Source of the DNA: Streptomyces verrucosisporus
Lineage (GTDB): Bacteria; Actinomycetota; Actinomycetes; Streptomycetales; Streptomycetaceae
DNA: 58,146 bases
Direction: 5' to 3'
Assembly (NCBI RefSeq): GCF_017114865.1
Contig: NZ_JADEYH010000030.1
Span: 1-58,146, forward strand
Positions 43,227 to 53,200 of the stretch are shown in pieces (the stretch's first letter is position 1; every line of letters begins with the position of its first letter). The notes under the pieces were generated by a model. The model was not told where the DNA came from and did not search any database. It worked only from the letters and a program-made list of their open reading frames with translations. The translations under genes and the position numbers were made by a program.

Positions 43227-44246
43227 ATGAATCCTGGGTCTGTCGCCATCGCTCTGGTCAACGACACGGACATGCGGGTGTGCGAGGTCTACGAGACGGC
43301 CATCGCCTACGCGGTTTTCGGTGATCCACAGCCGGATCTCGCCGACCCCTGGTACGACCTGCGGGTGTGCTCGGTGACTCCGCTCTCCGGCGCCGGCCCG
43401 GCACGGGGGGTCTCCATCCGAACCACCCACGGCGTCGAAGACCTCGTCACAGCCGACACCGTGATCGTGCCCTCGGTGCCGGACGCCGTCGTCAGCCGGG
43501 GGGAGCCCCTCCCGGCCGAGTTCGTCGAGGCGCTGCGCCGCGCCTACGACGCCGGCGCACGGATGGTGTCCCTGTGCACAGGGGCGTTCGCGCTCGCGGA
43601 GACCGGTCTCCTGAACGGCCGCCGGGCCGCCGCGCACTGGCTGAACACGGCCGACCTGGCCAAGCGCTACCCCGAGGTGGAGGTCGACGACTCGGTCCTC
43701 TACGTGGACGAGGGCCGGGTCCTGACCAGTGCCGGTATGACGGCCGGACTCGACCTGTGCCTGCACATCGTGCGCCATGACCTCGGCGCCCATGTCGCCA
43801 ACCAGCTCGCCCGCCGGCTGGTGGTGTCCGGCCACCGGCCCGGCGGCCAGAGCCAGTTCGTGGACCTCTCCGTCCCGGTCACCGACGACGACAGCCTCGC
43901 CCCCGTCATGGACTGGGCCGCTCGCCACCTCGATCAGCCCCTCACCGTCGACGGCATGGCCAAGCGTGCCGGGATGAGCACCCGGACCTTCTTCCGGCGC
44001 CTCCAGGCCGCCACCGGGATGACCCCGCTCAAGTGGCTGCTCAACCAGCGCCTCGCGTACGCGCAGACCCTGCTGGAGACCACCGGCCTGCCGATCGAGC
44101 GGGTCAGCGAGTTCAGCGGTCTGGGTACGGCGGCCAATCTGCGCCGTCACTTCACCCTGCACGTCGGGGTGACGCCCACGGACTACCGCCAGTCGTTCGG
44201 GGTGGCCCCGGCCCGCCGCAACACCCTCGTCGGCGGGCGCCGCTGA
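43227..44246 (+). CDS. GlxA-family AraC transcriptional regulator
   Basis: 339 residues. A DJ-1/PfpI-like ligand domain (about 1-190) has SLCTGAFALAETGLL, the nucleophile elbow with Cys, and the HWLNTADLAKRYP element. An AraC-type double HTH follows (about 230-330): DGMAKRAGMSTRTFFRRLQ and PIERVSEFSGLGTAANLRRHF. GlxA-type proteins often sense small nitrogenous metabolites. Divergent from the imine reductase with a shared palindromic region, so it probably controls it. ATG 43227 has an acceptable GGCGG upstream. Confidence 0.92.
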   Translation: MNPGSVAIALVNDTDMRVCEVYETAIAYAVFGDPQPDLADPWYDLRVCSVTPLSGAGPARGVSIRTTHGVEDLVTADTVIVPSVPDAVVSRGEPLPAEFVEALRRAYDAGARMVSLCTGAFALAETGLLNGRRAAAHWLNTADLAKRYPEVEVDDSVLYVDEGRVLTSAGMTAGLDLCLHIVRHDLGAHVANQLARRLVVSGHRPGGQSQFVDLSVPVTDDDSLAPVMDWAARHLDQPLTVDGMAKRAGMSTRTFFRRLQAATGMTPLKWLLNQRLAYAQTLLETTGLPIERVSEFSGLGTAANLRRHFTLHVGVTPTDYRQSFGVAPARRNTLVGGRR

Positions 44247-44251
44247 AACCA

Positions 44252-44284
44252 CGGGGCCCGAGCGCCCATCGCGCCCGGGCCCCG
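44252..44284 (+). terminator. Terminator between GlxA-type gene and SnoaL-like gene
   Basis: 14-bp stem with one mismatch (44252-44265 with 44271-44284) and 5-nt loop, placed between convergent genes. Confidence 0.7.
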
Positions 44285-44290
44285 CGGTGG

Positions 44291-44719
44291 TCAGGCCCCG
44301 GCGGCCTCCTCCGCGGTGCGGGGACCGCTGACGCCGTAGGGGTGGTCGATGACGTAACGCCAGTGGCCGTCCTCACCGCGCTGGAGGACGTCCATCGCGA
44401 CACCCTCCAGGTGCTCCGGCTTGCCGTCGGCGTTCTTGGTCTCCATCGACCACTCGACGATCAGCAGCGCCGTGTCACCGGTCACGAGGGTCTGGAGCAC
44501 CTTCGCGTCCACGGTCGGGCCGTAGGACATGAACTCCTTGACCCGGTCCCGGCGAGCCTGGCCCGTCAGCGGCACCCCCGGGTCCCAGACGCCGACGGCG
44601 TCCTCGGTGTACATCGAGTTGACGGCGTCCGCGTCACCGGAGTTGAACGCCTCGCCGAACATCTCCTGATGCTTCTCGATGTCGCTCGACAAATACTTGT
44701 CATACTTTCCGCTGGCCAT
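44291..44719 (-). CDS. SnoaL/NTF2-like protein
   Basis: 142 residues with the NTF2-like pattern: SSDIEKHQEMFGEAFNSGDA, SMYTEDAVGVWDPG, and a C-terminal beta sheet (LLIVEWSMET, WRYVIDHPYG). Members of this fold include polyketide cyclases and epoxide or ester hydrolases. Asp46 and His125 lie near the usual cavity. It ends the minus-strand group begun by the PKS genes, 175 bases after the NmrA-like gene. Substrate and reaction are not certain. Confidence 0.8.
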   Translation of the reverse strand: MASGKYDKYLSSDIEKHQEMFGEAFNSGDADAVNSMYTEDAVGVWDPGVPLTGQARRDRVKEFMSYGPTVDAKVLQTLVTGDTALLIVEWSMETKNADGKPEHLEGVAMDVLQRGEDGHWRYVIDHPYGVSGPRTAEEAAGA

Positions 44720-44894
44720 GGAAGAGCCGCTCCATTCATCCCCCCGCGAGGGAGGTGGACGAGAGTTGACAGACGGGCATCGGGCGGATTGGGCATCGCG
44801 CCGCGCATTTCGACCCGTTGAACGCTACTGGCCGCCCGGAACGATCGGGCAACACCCCGGTAACCACCTCTGACCAGTGACGGAGATTCGCCGG

Positions 44895-45731
44895 TTATCG
44901 CGCCGAGACCGCGTCCCAGTCCGTCTCGGCCGCGTACACGTGGAAGTCACGGGGCTCCCGCCCGAGAGCCCTTCGCACACCATCGGAGAGATAAGCGGTC
45001 CGGCCGTCACGGATGGTGTCGAAGATCTCGTTGACGAAATCCGCGAAGTCCCTCGCATAGCCCCGGCCGACGAGATGCCGGGCGTATTCTTCGCGGTCCA
45101 CCACGACCGGACGGATCTTCCGGCCCGCCGCCTCGGCGATCAGGTCGACGCACTCGACGAACGTCATCAGCCGCGGCCCCGACAGGACGTACAGCTCGCC
45201 CGAGTGCCCCTCCTCGGTGAGCGCGGCCACGGCGACGGCCGCGATGTCCTCGGCGTCGATGAACGGCTCCATGCCCTGGCCGTCCGGCAGGATCACCTCG
45301 CCGGCGGCGACGTCCGGCGCCAGCAGCTGGTCCTCGCTGAAGTTCTGCGAGAACCACGTGGGCCGCAGGATCGTCCACTGAGCCCCCGACTCCCGCACCG
45401 CCCGCTCGGCGGCGAACCGGCTCTCGTCGTGCGCCCACTGCTCCAGCGTCCGCGCGGACAGGAAGACCAGCCGCCCGACACCCCGCCGGGTGGCGAACGA
45501 GGCGAAGTCGGCGAGGAGTTCCGCGGCGTGGGGTCCCTGCTCGTCCACCACGTAGACCGCCTCGACGCCCTCGACGGCCGTCGCCCACGTCTCCTTGTCC
45601 CACCAGTCGAACCGCTGGGCGCCCGAGCGGGACGCCACCCTGGCCGTACGTCCGCGTTCGGCGAGCTGCCGCGCCACACGGCGGCCCGTCTTGCCCGTAC
45701 CGCCGAGTACCAGAACGGGAGTGTTGTTCAT
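44895..45731 (-). CDS. NmrA-like NAD(P)H-binding reductase
   Basis: 278 residues. Atypical SDR with the N-terminal GGTGKTGRRVARQLAERG dinucleotide motif and the NmrA/azoreductase-like pattern VYVVDEQGPHAAELL, LVFLSARTLEQ and WTILRPTWFSQNF. The canonical YxxxK is absent, as in NmrA-like proteins. It may be an oxidoreductase or a redox sensor. ATG 45731 has AGGTG just upstream; ATG 45743 has no site. A series of 14-bp tandem repeats lies 22 bases upstream. It follows the FAD monooxygenase by 105 bases in the PKS operon. Confidence 0.85.
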   Translation of the reverse strand: MNNTPVLVLGGTGKTGRRVARQLAERGRTARVASRSGAQRFDWWDKETWATAVEGVEAVYVVDEQGPHAAELLADFASFATRRGVGRLVFLSARTLEQWAHDESRFAAERAVRESGAQWTILRPTWFSQNFSEDQLLAPDVAAGEVILPDGQGMEPFIDAEDIAAVAVAALTEEGHSGELYVLSGPRLMTFVECVDLIAEAAGRKIRPVVVDREEYARHLVGRGYARDFADFVNEIFDTIRDGRTAYLSDGVRRALGREPRDFHVYAAETDWDAVSAR

Positions 45732-45752
45732 GTCACCTGCCATTTGATGGAT

Positions 45753-45808
45753 ACCGTCACGGAAAACCCGTCACGGAGAAACTGTCACGGAAAAGCTGTC
45801 CTGGAGGG
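45753..45808 (-). repeat. Four tandem 14-bp repeats before the NmrA-like gene
   Basis: Units begin at 45753, 45767, 45781 and 45795 on the plus strand with consensus ACNGTCACGGAAAA; the fourth is degenerate (GCTGTCCTGGAGGG). The array occupies most of the gap between the FAD monooxygenase stop and the NmrA-like start. The period is not a multiple of three and the region is untranslated. Confidence 0.75.
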
Positions 45809-45836
45809 GCGATCGGGGAATTTCCGGGACGAAGGG

Positions 45837-47183
45837 TCAGCGGAGCCCGGTCACCGGTGGGGCGTCCGGGGAGGCCGCGCGCACGGCCGACCGGATCTCC
45901 GGGGCAAGGAGCGCCTCCGGCGGGTCGACCAGGAACAGCACGCGGGCGTACGCGGTCAGCAGCGAGTGGTCGCGGGTGGCCGCCTCCAGGAGCTGCCCCA
46001 CGTACGTCTGCTCCTCCCGCCACTCCTCGGTGCGTTCGCCCTCGACGCCCGGGAAGGCGAGGTCGGCGCCGGTCGTCATCGCCCACACCGCGTCCACCGC
46101 CCCCTTCGCGAGGTCGGCGAAGTACTCCTCGGCACGCGGCGCGCCGGGCCGGGACACATGCTCGCCGAGCACCATGGCACCGAGGGCGGCGACCGTCATG
46201 CCCTGCCCGTACACCGGGTTGAAGCTGCACACCGCGTCGCCGAGGACGAGCAGCCCAGCGGGGAACGAGGACATCAGCTCGTAGCGGCGGCGCAGGTTCG
46301 CCGGGAAGCGGTACGCCACCGGATCGCCCAGCGGCTGGTGGTCCCTCACCGTGTCGTAGATGTCCGTCCCCGACAGGGACTTCAGGAACGTGAGGAACCC
46401 TTCCGAGTCGTGGGGCGGGTAGTCGCCGAGGAAACCGTACGCCGTCACCACCGTACGGCCGCCCTCGACGGTGGCGCAGATCGCGCCGCGCCCGGTCTCC
46501 GGCGAGGCCACCACGTCGATGGAGATGTCGTCGCCCATCAGCTCGGGCGGCAGCCGGAAGTACTGCGTGGTGTAGCCGACCCCGATCCGCTGCTGCTCCT
46601 CCCGCACCTGGGGGAAGCCCAGTTCCGCCAGCCACGCCGGGGTGCGGGAGCGCCGCCCGGTGGCGTCCACCACCAGATCCGCGGCCAGTTCGCGCGACCG
46701 GCCGTCCCCCACCACCGACACTCCGACGACCGTCCGCCGGTCGTCCGAGGTCAGCAGCCCGGTGGTGTCGTGCCGGTGGAGGAACGACACGTTCGGCAGC
46801 GCACGCACCCTGGTCCGCACCCGCTGCTCCAGGTGCGGCCGGCTCATCGACAGCAGCAGCATGTCCGAATGGGGCTGCGGCATCCGCCGCCCCTCCATGA
46901 CCCAGCGCACGTTCCCGGTGACGTCACCGGTCACCGCGCCGGTGGACACCAGCTCGTCGGTGATGCCGGGCAGCAGTTCCTCGATGATGTGCCGGCCACG
47001 TGCCAGCAGGGCGTGGACGTGGTTGCCCTGCGGCACGCCCTTGCGCGGCAGGGCGTCGTCCCTCAGCTCGTCCCGGTCCACCACGACGACCTCGTCGTAC
47101 GCGTCCGCCAGCACACGGGCCGCCAGCAGTCCGGCCATGCTCGCACCCAGCACGATCGCGCGGTTGCGCTCAGCTGTCCCCAC
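45837..47183 (-). CDS. FAD-dependent monooxygenase (epoxidase-like)
   Basis: 448 residues. Group A-type flavoprotein: VLGASMAGLLAARVL (GxSxxG variant of the FAD motif), the RKGVPQGNHVHALL region, and GDAVCSFNPVYGQGMTVAALGA as the second FAD motif. The pattern resembles polyether-cluster FAD epoxidases such as MonCI and related hydroxylases. It would oxygenate the polyketide product, for example by epoxidation of an olefin. GTG 47183 has GGGAG nine bases upstream. It follows the last PKS gene by 56 bases and is probably co-transcribed with it. Confidence 0.88.
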   Translation of the reverse strand: MGTAERNRAIVLGASMAGLLAARVLADAYDEVVVVDRDELRDDALPRKGVPQGNHVHALLARGRHIIEELLPGITDELVSTGAVTGDVTGNVRWVMEGRRMPQPHSDMLLLSMSRPHLEQRVRTRVRALPNVSFLHRHDTTGLLTSDDRRTVVGVSVVGDGRSRELAADLVVDATGRRSRTPAWLAELGFPQVREEQQRIGVGYTTQYFRLPPELMGDDISIDVVASPETGRGAICATVEGGRTVVTAYGFLGDYPPHDSEGFLTFLKSLSGTDIYDTVRDHQPLGDPVAYRFPANLRRRYELMSSFPAGLLVLGDAVCSFNPVYGQGMTVAALGAMVLGEHVSRPGAPRAEEYFADLAKGAVDAVWAMTTGADLAFPGVEGERTEEWREEQTYVGQLLEAATRDHSLLTAYARVLFLVDPPEALLAPEIRSAVRAASPDAPPVTGLR

Positions 47184-47239
47184 GGTTGTCGCTCCCTTTT
47201 ACTGAGTAGAAATCCGAAGTCGCGCGAAGAGGGCGCGGC

Positions 47240-50200
47240 TCACGAGCCGGCCGTCGGCACCAGGCGGGTGCCGGCCTTCGGGAAGTAGCCGGCGCGTTCG
47301 AAGAACCCCACGTACTTCCCGAACAGTTCGCGCCCGATCTCCGGGCACTCGATGCCGGTGCCGGCCAGTGCCCGCTCCGTCTCCGAAACGTCCAGCGGCG
47401 GGTAGGTCGCGCGGCCGTCGCCGGCCATGAGGGCCTCGAAGGCGTCGAGCAGCGGCACCAGGGCGTTGTCGCGGTCGCTCCGCACCCGCTCCCGCCAGCT
47501 GTCCCAGTCCAGCACCGGCAGCTCGTAGCCGTGGGCCCGCAGATGGCCGACGAAGTCGGCGAAGGCCTGGCTCTGCTCGTTGAACAGGTGGAACGTGCCG
47601 CCCGCGGCCTCCTCCCGCGTCGCGAGGGTGGTGATCGTCCCGCTGACGTAGTCCACCGGCACCATGTGGAAGGAACCGGCGAGCCGGTCCGGCACCGCGC
47701 CCGCCTGGAGCAGTCCCTTCAGGCTCAGCCAGACGAAGTCCTTCGTCTGGCAGGCGCCGGCCCGCTGATCGCCGCAGACCACGTCCACCCGGTACATCGA
47801 GACCGGCAGCCCGCGCTCCCGCGCGATCCCGATGACCTGCTCGGCCACCCACTTGCTCTGCAGGTACCCGTTCCACAGCGCCTCGGCGGGGCCGGTCGGG
47901 TCGGTCGTCTTCGCCGGGACGACCTCGGCACCGGGCGCCGGCGCCGGGAAGACACCACTGGTCGAGACGTGGTGCACGGGCACGGTGCGGTGCCGGGCGG
48001 CCAGCCGCAGCACCTCCCGCGTCCCGTCCACGTTGGACCGCCGCAGCTCGGTGTACGGTCGCAGCCAGCTCACCGTGGCGCCGGCGTGGTAGACGACATC
48101 GACGAGGCGTGCCAGACCGTCGAATCCGTCCTCCGTCAGCCCCAGCCTGGGCGCGGAGAGATCGCCGACGACCACACGGATCCGGTCCGGGTCCACCTCG
48201 TCGAGGACCTCGTACCACTCCAGGTTCGCTCGCAGCCGCCGTTCGGCGTCGGCCCGGTCGGCGCCGCGCACCAGGCAGTGCACACGGGCCCGTGTCGAGC
48301 GCAGCAGGTCGCGCAGGAGGAACGCCCCGAGGAACCCGGTGGCGCCGGTCAGCAGAATCTCGCGGGGGTCGGCGGAGACCCGGACGATCTCGCCGGCCGG
48401 CTGTACGTCGGCGTCGAGCCGCACCTCCGCGGCGAAGTCCACGGCGGCGGTGGCGGGTGCCGCTTCGGTGGCGGTCGTGAGCAGTTCGGCGCACAGGTGT
48501 TCCGTCAGCGCGGCCGGGGTGGGGTGCTCGAAGACCACGGAGGCGGAGAGCCGGAGTCCCGTCGCGGCGCCGAGCCGGTTGCGCAGTTCCACCGAGATCA
48601 GCGAGTCGAAGCCGAGTTCGGTGAAGAGCCGTCCGGAACCGATCGTGGACGCGTCGCGGTGACCGAGCACCAGGGCGACCTCGTCGCGCACGAACTCCGC
48701 CACGACCTCCCGCTGCCGCTCCTGCGGCAACCCGTCGAGGCGCTCGGCCAGCGACTGTGTTCCGGCGTCGTCGTCCCGGGCGGACGGGCGGGCCGGTGTC
48801 CGCGCCAGGCCGGTGAGGACGATCGGGACCTGGGCGGGGCGGGCGCGCAGGGCGGCCACGTCGAGGGGGGTGGCCACGAGCGTCGGCCGGCCCAGCCGCA
48901 GCGCGGTGTCGAGCAGGCCCGGGCCGTGCTCCTCGGTCACCGGCAGCAGCCCGGTGCGGGCTATCCGCTTCAGGTCGGCCTCGCCGAGGGCGCCGCCCAT
49001 GCCGCCCGCCGCGTCCCACAGGCCCCATGCCAGCGAGGTCGCGGGCAGACCGCTTGCGGCACGGTGCTCGGCGAGCGCGTCGAGGAAGGTGTTCGCGGCG
49101 GCGTAGTTGGCCTGGCCGGGGCCGCCCACGAGGCCCGCCACCGACGAGAACAGCACGAACCGCGAGAGGCCGTGGCCGAGTGTCAGCTCGTGCAGGTTCC
49201 ACGCCGCGTCCACCTTGGGGCGCAGCACGGCCGCCAGCCGTTCGGGGGTCAAGGTCGTGATCATCCCGTCGTCGTTCACCCCGGCCGTGTGCACGACCCC
49301 GGTGAGCGGATGCTCCGCCGGGACGGCCGCGAGGAGAGCGCCGAGGGCCTCCCGGTCCGCCAGGTCGCACGCCGTGATCGTCACCTTGGCGCCCAGCCCG
49401 GCCAGTTCGTCGGCGAGTTCGTCCGCGCCGGGGGCCGCCGGGCCGCTGCGGCTGACCAGCAGCAGTCGGGACACCCCGTGTTCCCGGACGAGGTGCCGTG
49501 CGAAGAGGGCCCCCAGCGCGCCCGTACCACCGGTGATCATGACCGTGCCGTCGCACCGCCAGGGCGTGGATGCCGGCACATCGCCGGTCGGCGCGAGGCG
49601 GGCCGCACGCGGGACCAGCATCGTGCCGCCGCGCACCGCGACCTGGGGTTCGCCGGAGGCGACGATCGAGGGCAGGGCCTCCGCCGACGCCGGGTCGTCG
49701 TCCAGGTCGACCAGCACGATCCGGCCGGGCATCTCCGACTGGGCCGAGCGCAGCAAGCCCCACACCGGGGCGGCGACCAGGTCGGACACCCCGGCGCCCC
49801 GGTCGGCGCCCCGGCCGGTGGCGACCGCGCCCCGGGTCACCACGACCAGCGGGATGTCGGCGGACCGCTTGTCCGACGGCCACGACTGGACGAGGGCCAG
49901 CGCCCGGCGTGTCGCCTCCTGCGCCCGCGCCGCCACATCACCGCCCGGCGCGAACACGAACGGGGCGAGCAGCGCTTCGAAAGGGGCCGGCGAGTCCAGC
50001 GCCGTCTCCACATCGGCGAACCTGTGGACGTCCTCGACCCCGAGGTCCCCGCTGCCCGTCTCCAGCACGGCCAGCGCGGCACAGCACCGGTCCCCCGGAA
50101 CGACCGGGGTCCAGGCGACCTGGAACAGCGAGTCCAGCGGACGCGACCGGGCCACGGCGACCTCGGCCGCGTCGGCCGGGCCGTCCGGGCGGACGGCGGC

Positions 50201-53200
50201 CGAGGCGATCGACGCGACCGGCCGCCCGGACGGGTCGGCGAGCCGTACCGCCCAGCCGCCCCCGGCACCGGGGGTCAGCCGAACCCGCAGCGCGGAGGCG
50301 CCGACCGCATGCAGACGGGCCCCGCGCATCCCTGTGACGACCCCGCCCCGTCCGGCCGCGAGCAGCGTGCCGTGCAGGGCCGCCTCCAGCAGAGCCGGGT
50401 GCAGCCCGTACCCGGCGCTGTCCGCGTCCTCGTCCAGCACGACCTCGGCGAACAGCTCCCCGTCGCGGTGCCACACCACCGGGACGCGCGCCTCCGCCGC
50501 GCGCTCCCCGTCGGCCGCGTCCAGGACCTCCGCACCCGCCGGCGGCCACGCCCCCAGTTCGAACGGAGTCTCCGGACCGGCGGAACCCAAGGTCCCCGAG
50601 GCGGCGACGGTCCACGCCGGGTGGTCCTCGTCGGCGCCCGTGTGGACGGTGAAGGCGCGGGCGCCCGTGGCGTCCGGCGCGCCGACGGTCAGCTGGACGC
50701 GGACACGGGAGCGCTCGGGCAGAACGATCGGGCGGTGTACGGTCAGCTCGTCCACGACCGTGCAGCCGACCTCGTCGGCCGCGCGGACCACCACGTCCAG
50801 CAGCGCGGAGACGGGGAGCACGATCTCGCCGTGCCGGGTGTGCCCGGCGAGCCACGGGGCCGAGCGGGCCGCGAGCCGGGCGGTGAGGACCAGCTCGTCA
50901 CGGCCGGCGATCTCGACCGCCGTGTCCACCAGCGGATGGCCTGCCGCGCCGTCGGAACGTCCGGGTGCCTGGGCCGGGCCGGACTCCAGCCAGTACCGCT
51001 TGCGCTGGAACGCGTAGCCGGGCAGGTCCACCCGCCGCCGGGGCCCGGCCGGGGCGAAGAAGGCCGGCCAGTCCACGGGCACGCCCGCACCCCACAGCCG
51101 TCCCAGCGCCGCCACCGCGGCCACGGGTTCGGACCGGCCGGACCGTACCGCGGCCACGGCTGTCACGGCACCGACGCCGGACACACAGTCGCCGACCATC
51201 GCCGTGAGCACCCCGGCCGGGCCCAGCTCCAAAGTGGTGGTCACCTGCCGCTCGGCGAGGGTGCGGACCGCGTCCACGAAGCGGACCGGCTGCCGAACCT
51301 GCTGGATCCAGTAGTCGTGTGAACGCAGTTCCGCCTCGGTGGCGATGCGGCCGGTGACCGTGGACACCAGAGGGATCTCCGGTGCGCTCAGGGACACGCC
51401 CCGCACGATCCGGCCGAACTCCTCCAGCATCGGCTCCATCAAGGGGGAGTGGAAGGCGTGGCTGACCACCAGCCGCTTGGCCGCGCGGCCCCAGGAGCGA
51501 ACCGTGGACATGATCGAGACGACCGCGTCCTCGTCCCCCGACACCACCGTGGACGACGGGCTGTTGAGCGCCGCGACGCCCACGCACCCGCCGGCTTCGG
51601 CGAGGAGCGGCTCGACCTCGTCGGCCGTGGCCTGAAGCGCCACCATCGCACCGCCCCTCGGCAGGGCCTGCATCAGCCGGCCCCGGGTGGCGACCAGCGT
51701 GCAGGCGTCGGCGAGCGAGAGGACCCCGGCGACATGGGCGGCGGCGATCTCGCCGATCGAGTGCCCGGCGAGGAGGTCGGGCCGTATCCCCCACGACTCG
51801 AACAGCCGGAACAGCGCGACCTCGACGGCGAACAGCGCGGGCTGGGTGTACCGGGTCTCGTCGAGCCCCTCGCCCGTTGTGATCACCTCGCGCAGCGGCC
51901 GCTCCAGCAGCGGGTCGAGGTGGGCGCACACCTCGTCGAAGGCCGCCGCGAACGCCGGGAACGCGGCGTGCAGCTCCAGGCCCATCCCGGTCCGCTGGGC
52001 ACCCTGCCCGGTGAACAGGAAACCCAGCTTGCCCGTGTCGGTCGCACCGCGCGGCAGGGCCGGGGCCGCCGCGTCCGGCGCGAACGCGTTCAGCGCGGCG
52101 AGGAGTCCGGCGCGATCGGTGCCCACCACCACGGCCCGGTGCTCCAGCCCGGCCCGGGTGGTGGCCAGCGCGTGCGCCACGTCCTCGGCCGGCACCTCGG
52201 GATGCCGTTCGACGAACTCGGCCAGCCGCTCCACCTGCGCCCGTACGGCACCGGCCGTCCGCGCGGACAGTATCCAGGGGACCGCGGGGAGGGGGACGGG
52301 GGTGTCGGCGTCCGGCGCCGCGTTTGCCGGTGTCTCCGCCGGTTCGGGGGCCTGCTCGATGATCACGTGGGCGTTGGTGCCGCTGACTCCGAACGCGGAG
52401 ACGGCGGCGCGGCGCGGGCGGCCCGTGTGCGGCCAGGGGCGCTCCTCGGTCAGCAGTTCCACCGCGCCGTCGGACCAGTCGACCAGTGGTGTCGGCTGGT
52501 CGGCGTGGAGAGTCCTGGGCAGCACCCCGTGCCGTATCGCCTGGATCATCTTGATGACGCCGCCCACCCCGGCCGCGGCGACCGCGTGCCCGATGTTGGA
52601 CTTCAGCGACCCCAGGTACAGCGGGCGCTCCGCCGGGTGGGCCGCGCCGTACGTCCCCAGCAGTGCCTGCGCCTCGATCGGGTCGCCCAGCCGGGTGCCG
52701 GTGCCGTGCGCCTCGACCGCGTCCACGTCGGCCGCGTCCAGCCGCGCCTCGGCGAGCGCGGCGCGGATGACCCGCTCCTGGGAGGGACCGCTGGGCGCGG
52801 TGAGCCCGTTGGAGGCGCCGTCCTGGTTGACGGCGGTGGCCCGCAGCACGGCCAGGACGTGATGTCCGTTGCGCACGGCGTCGGAGAGCCGTTCCACCAG
52901 GAGCAGCCCCACGCCCTCCGACCAGCTGGTCCCGTCGGCGGCGGCCGCGAACGACTTGCACCGGCCGTCGGCGGCGAGGCCCCGCTGCCGGGAGAAGTCG
53001 ACGAATCCGCCCGGAGTACCACTGATCGTCACCCCGCCCGCCAGGGCGAGCGCGGACTCCCCGCTGCGTACGGACTGCGCCGCCAGATGCAGCGCTACCA
53101 GTGACGACGAGCACGCCGTGTCCACCGTGACGGCGGGGCCCTCGAACCCGAACGAGTACGAGACCCGGCCGGAGACCACACTGCTGAGCTTGCCGGTCAT

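Noticed and set aside
47531..51322. A 1263-codon plus-strand frame opposite the PKS
   Set aside because: Antisense of confirmed PKS domains; Arg/Gly/Val/Pro-rich with no domain.
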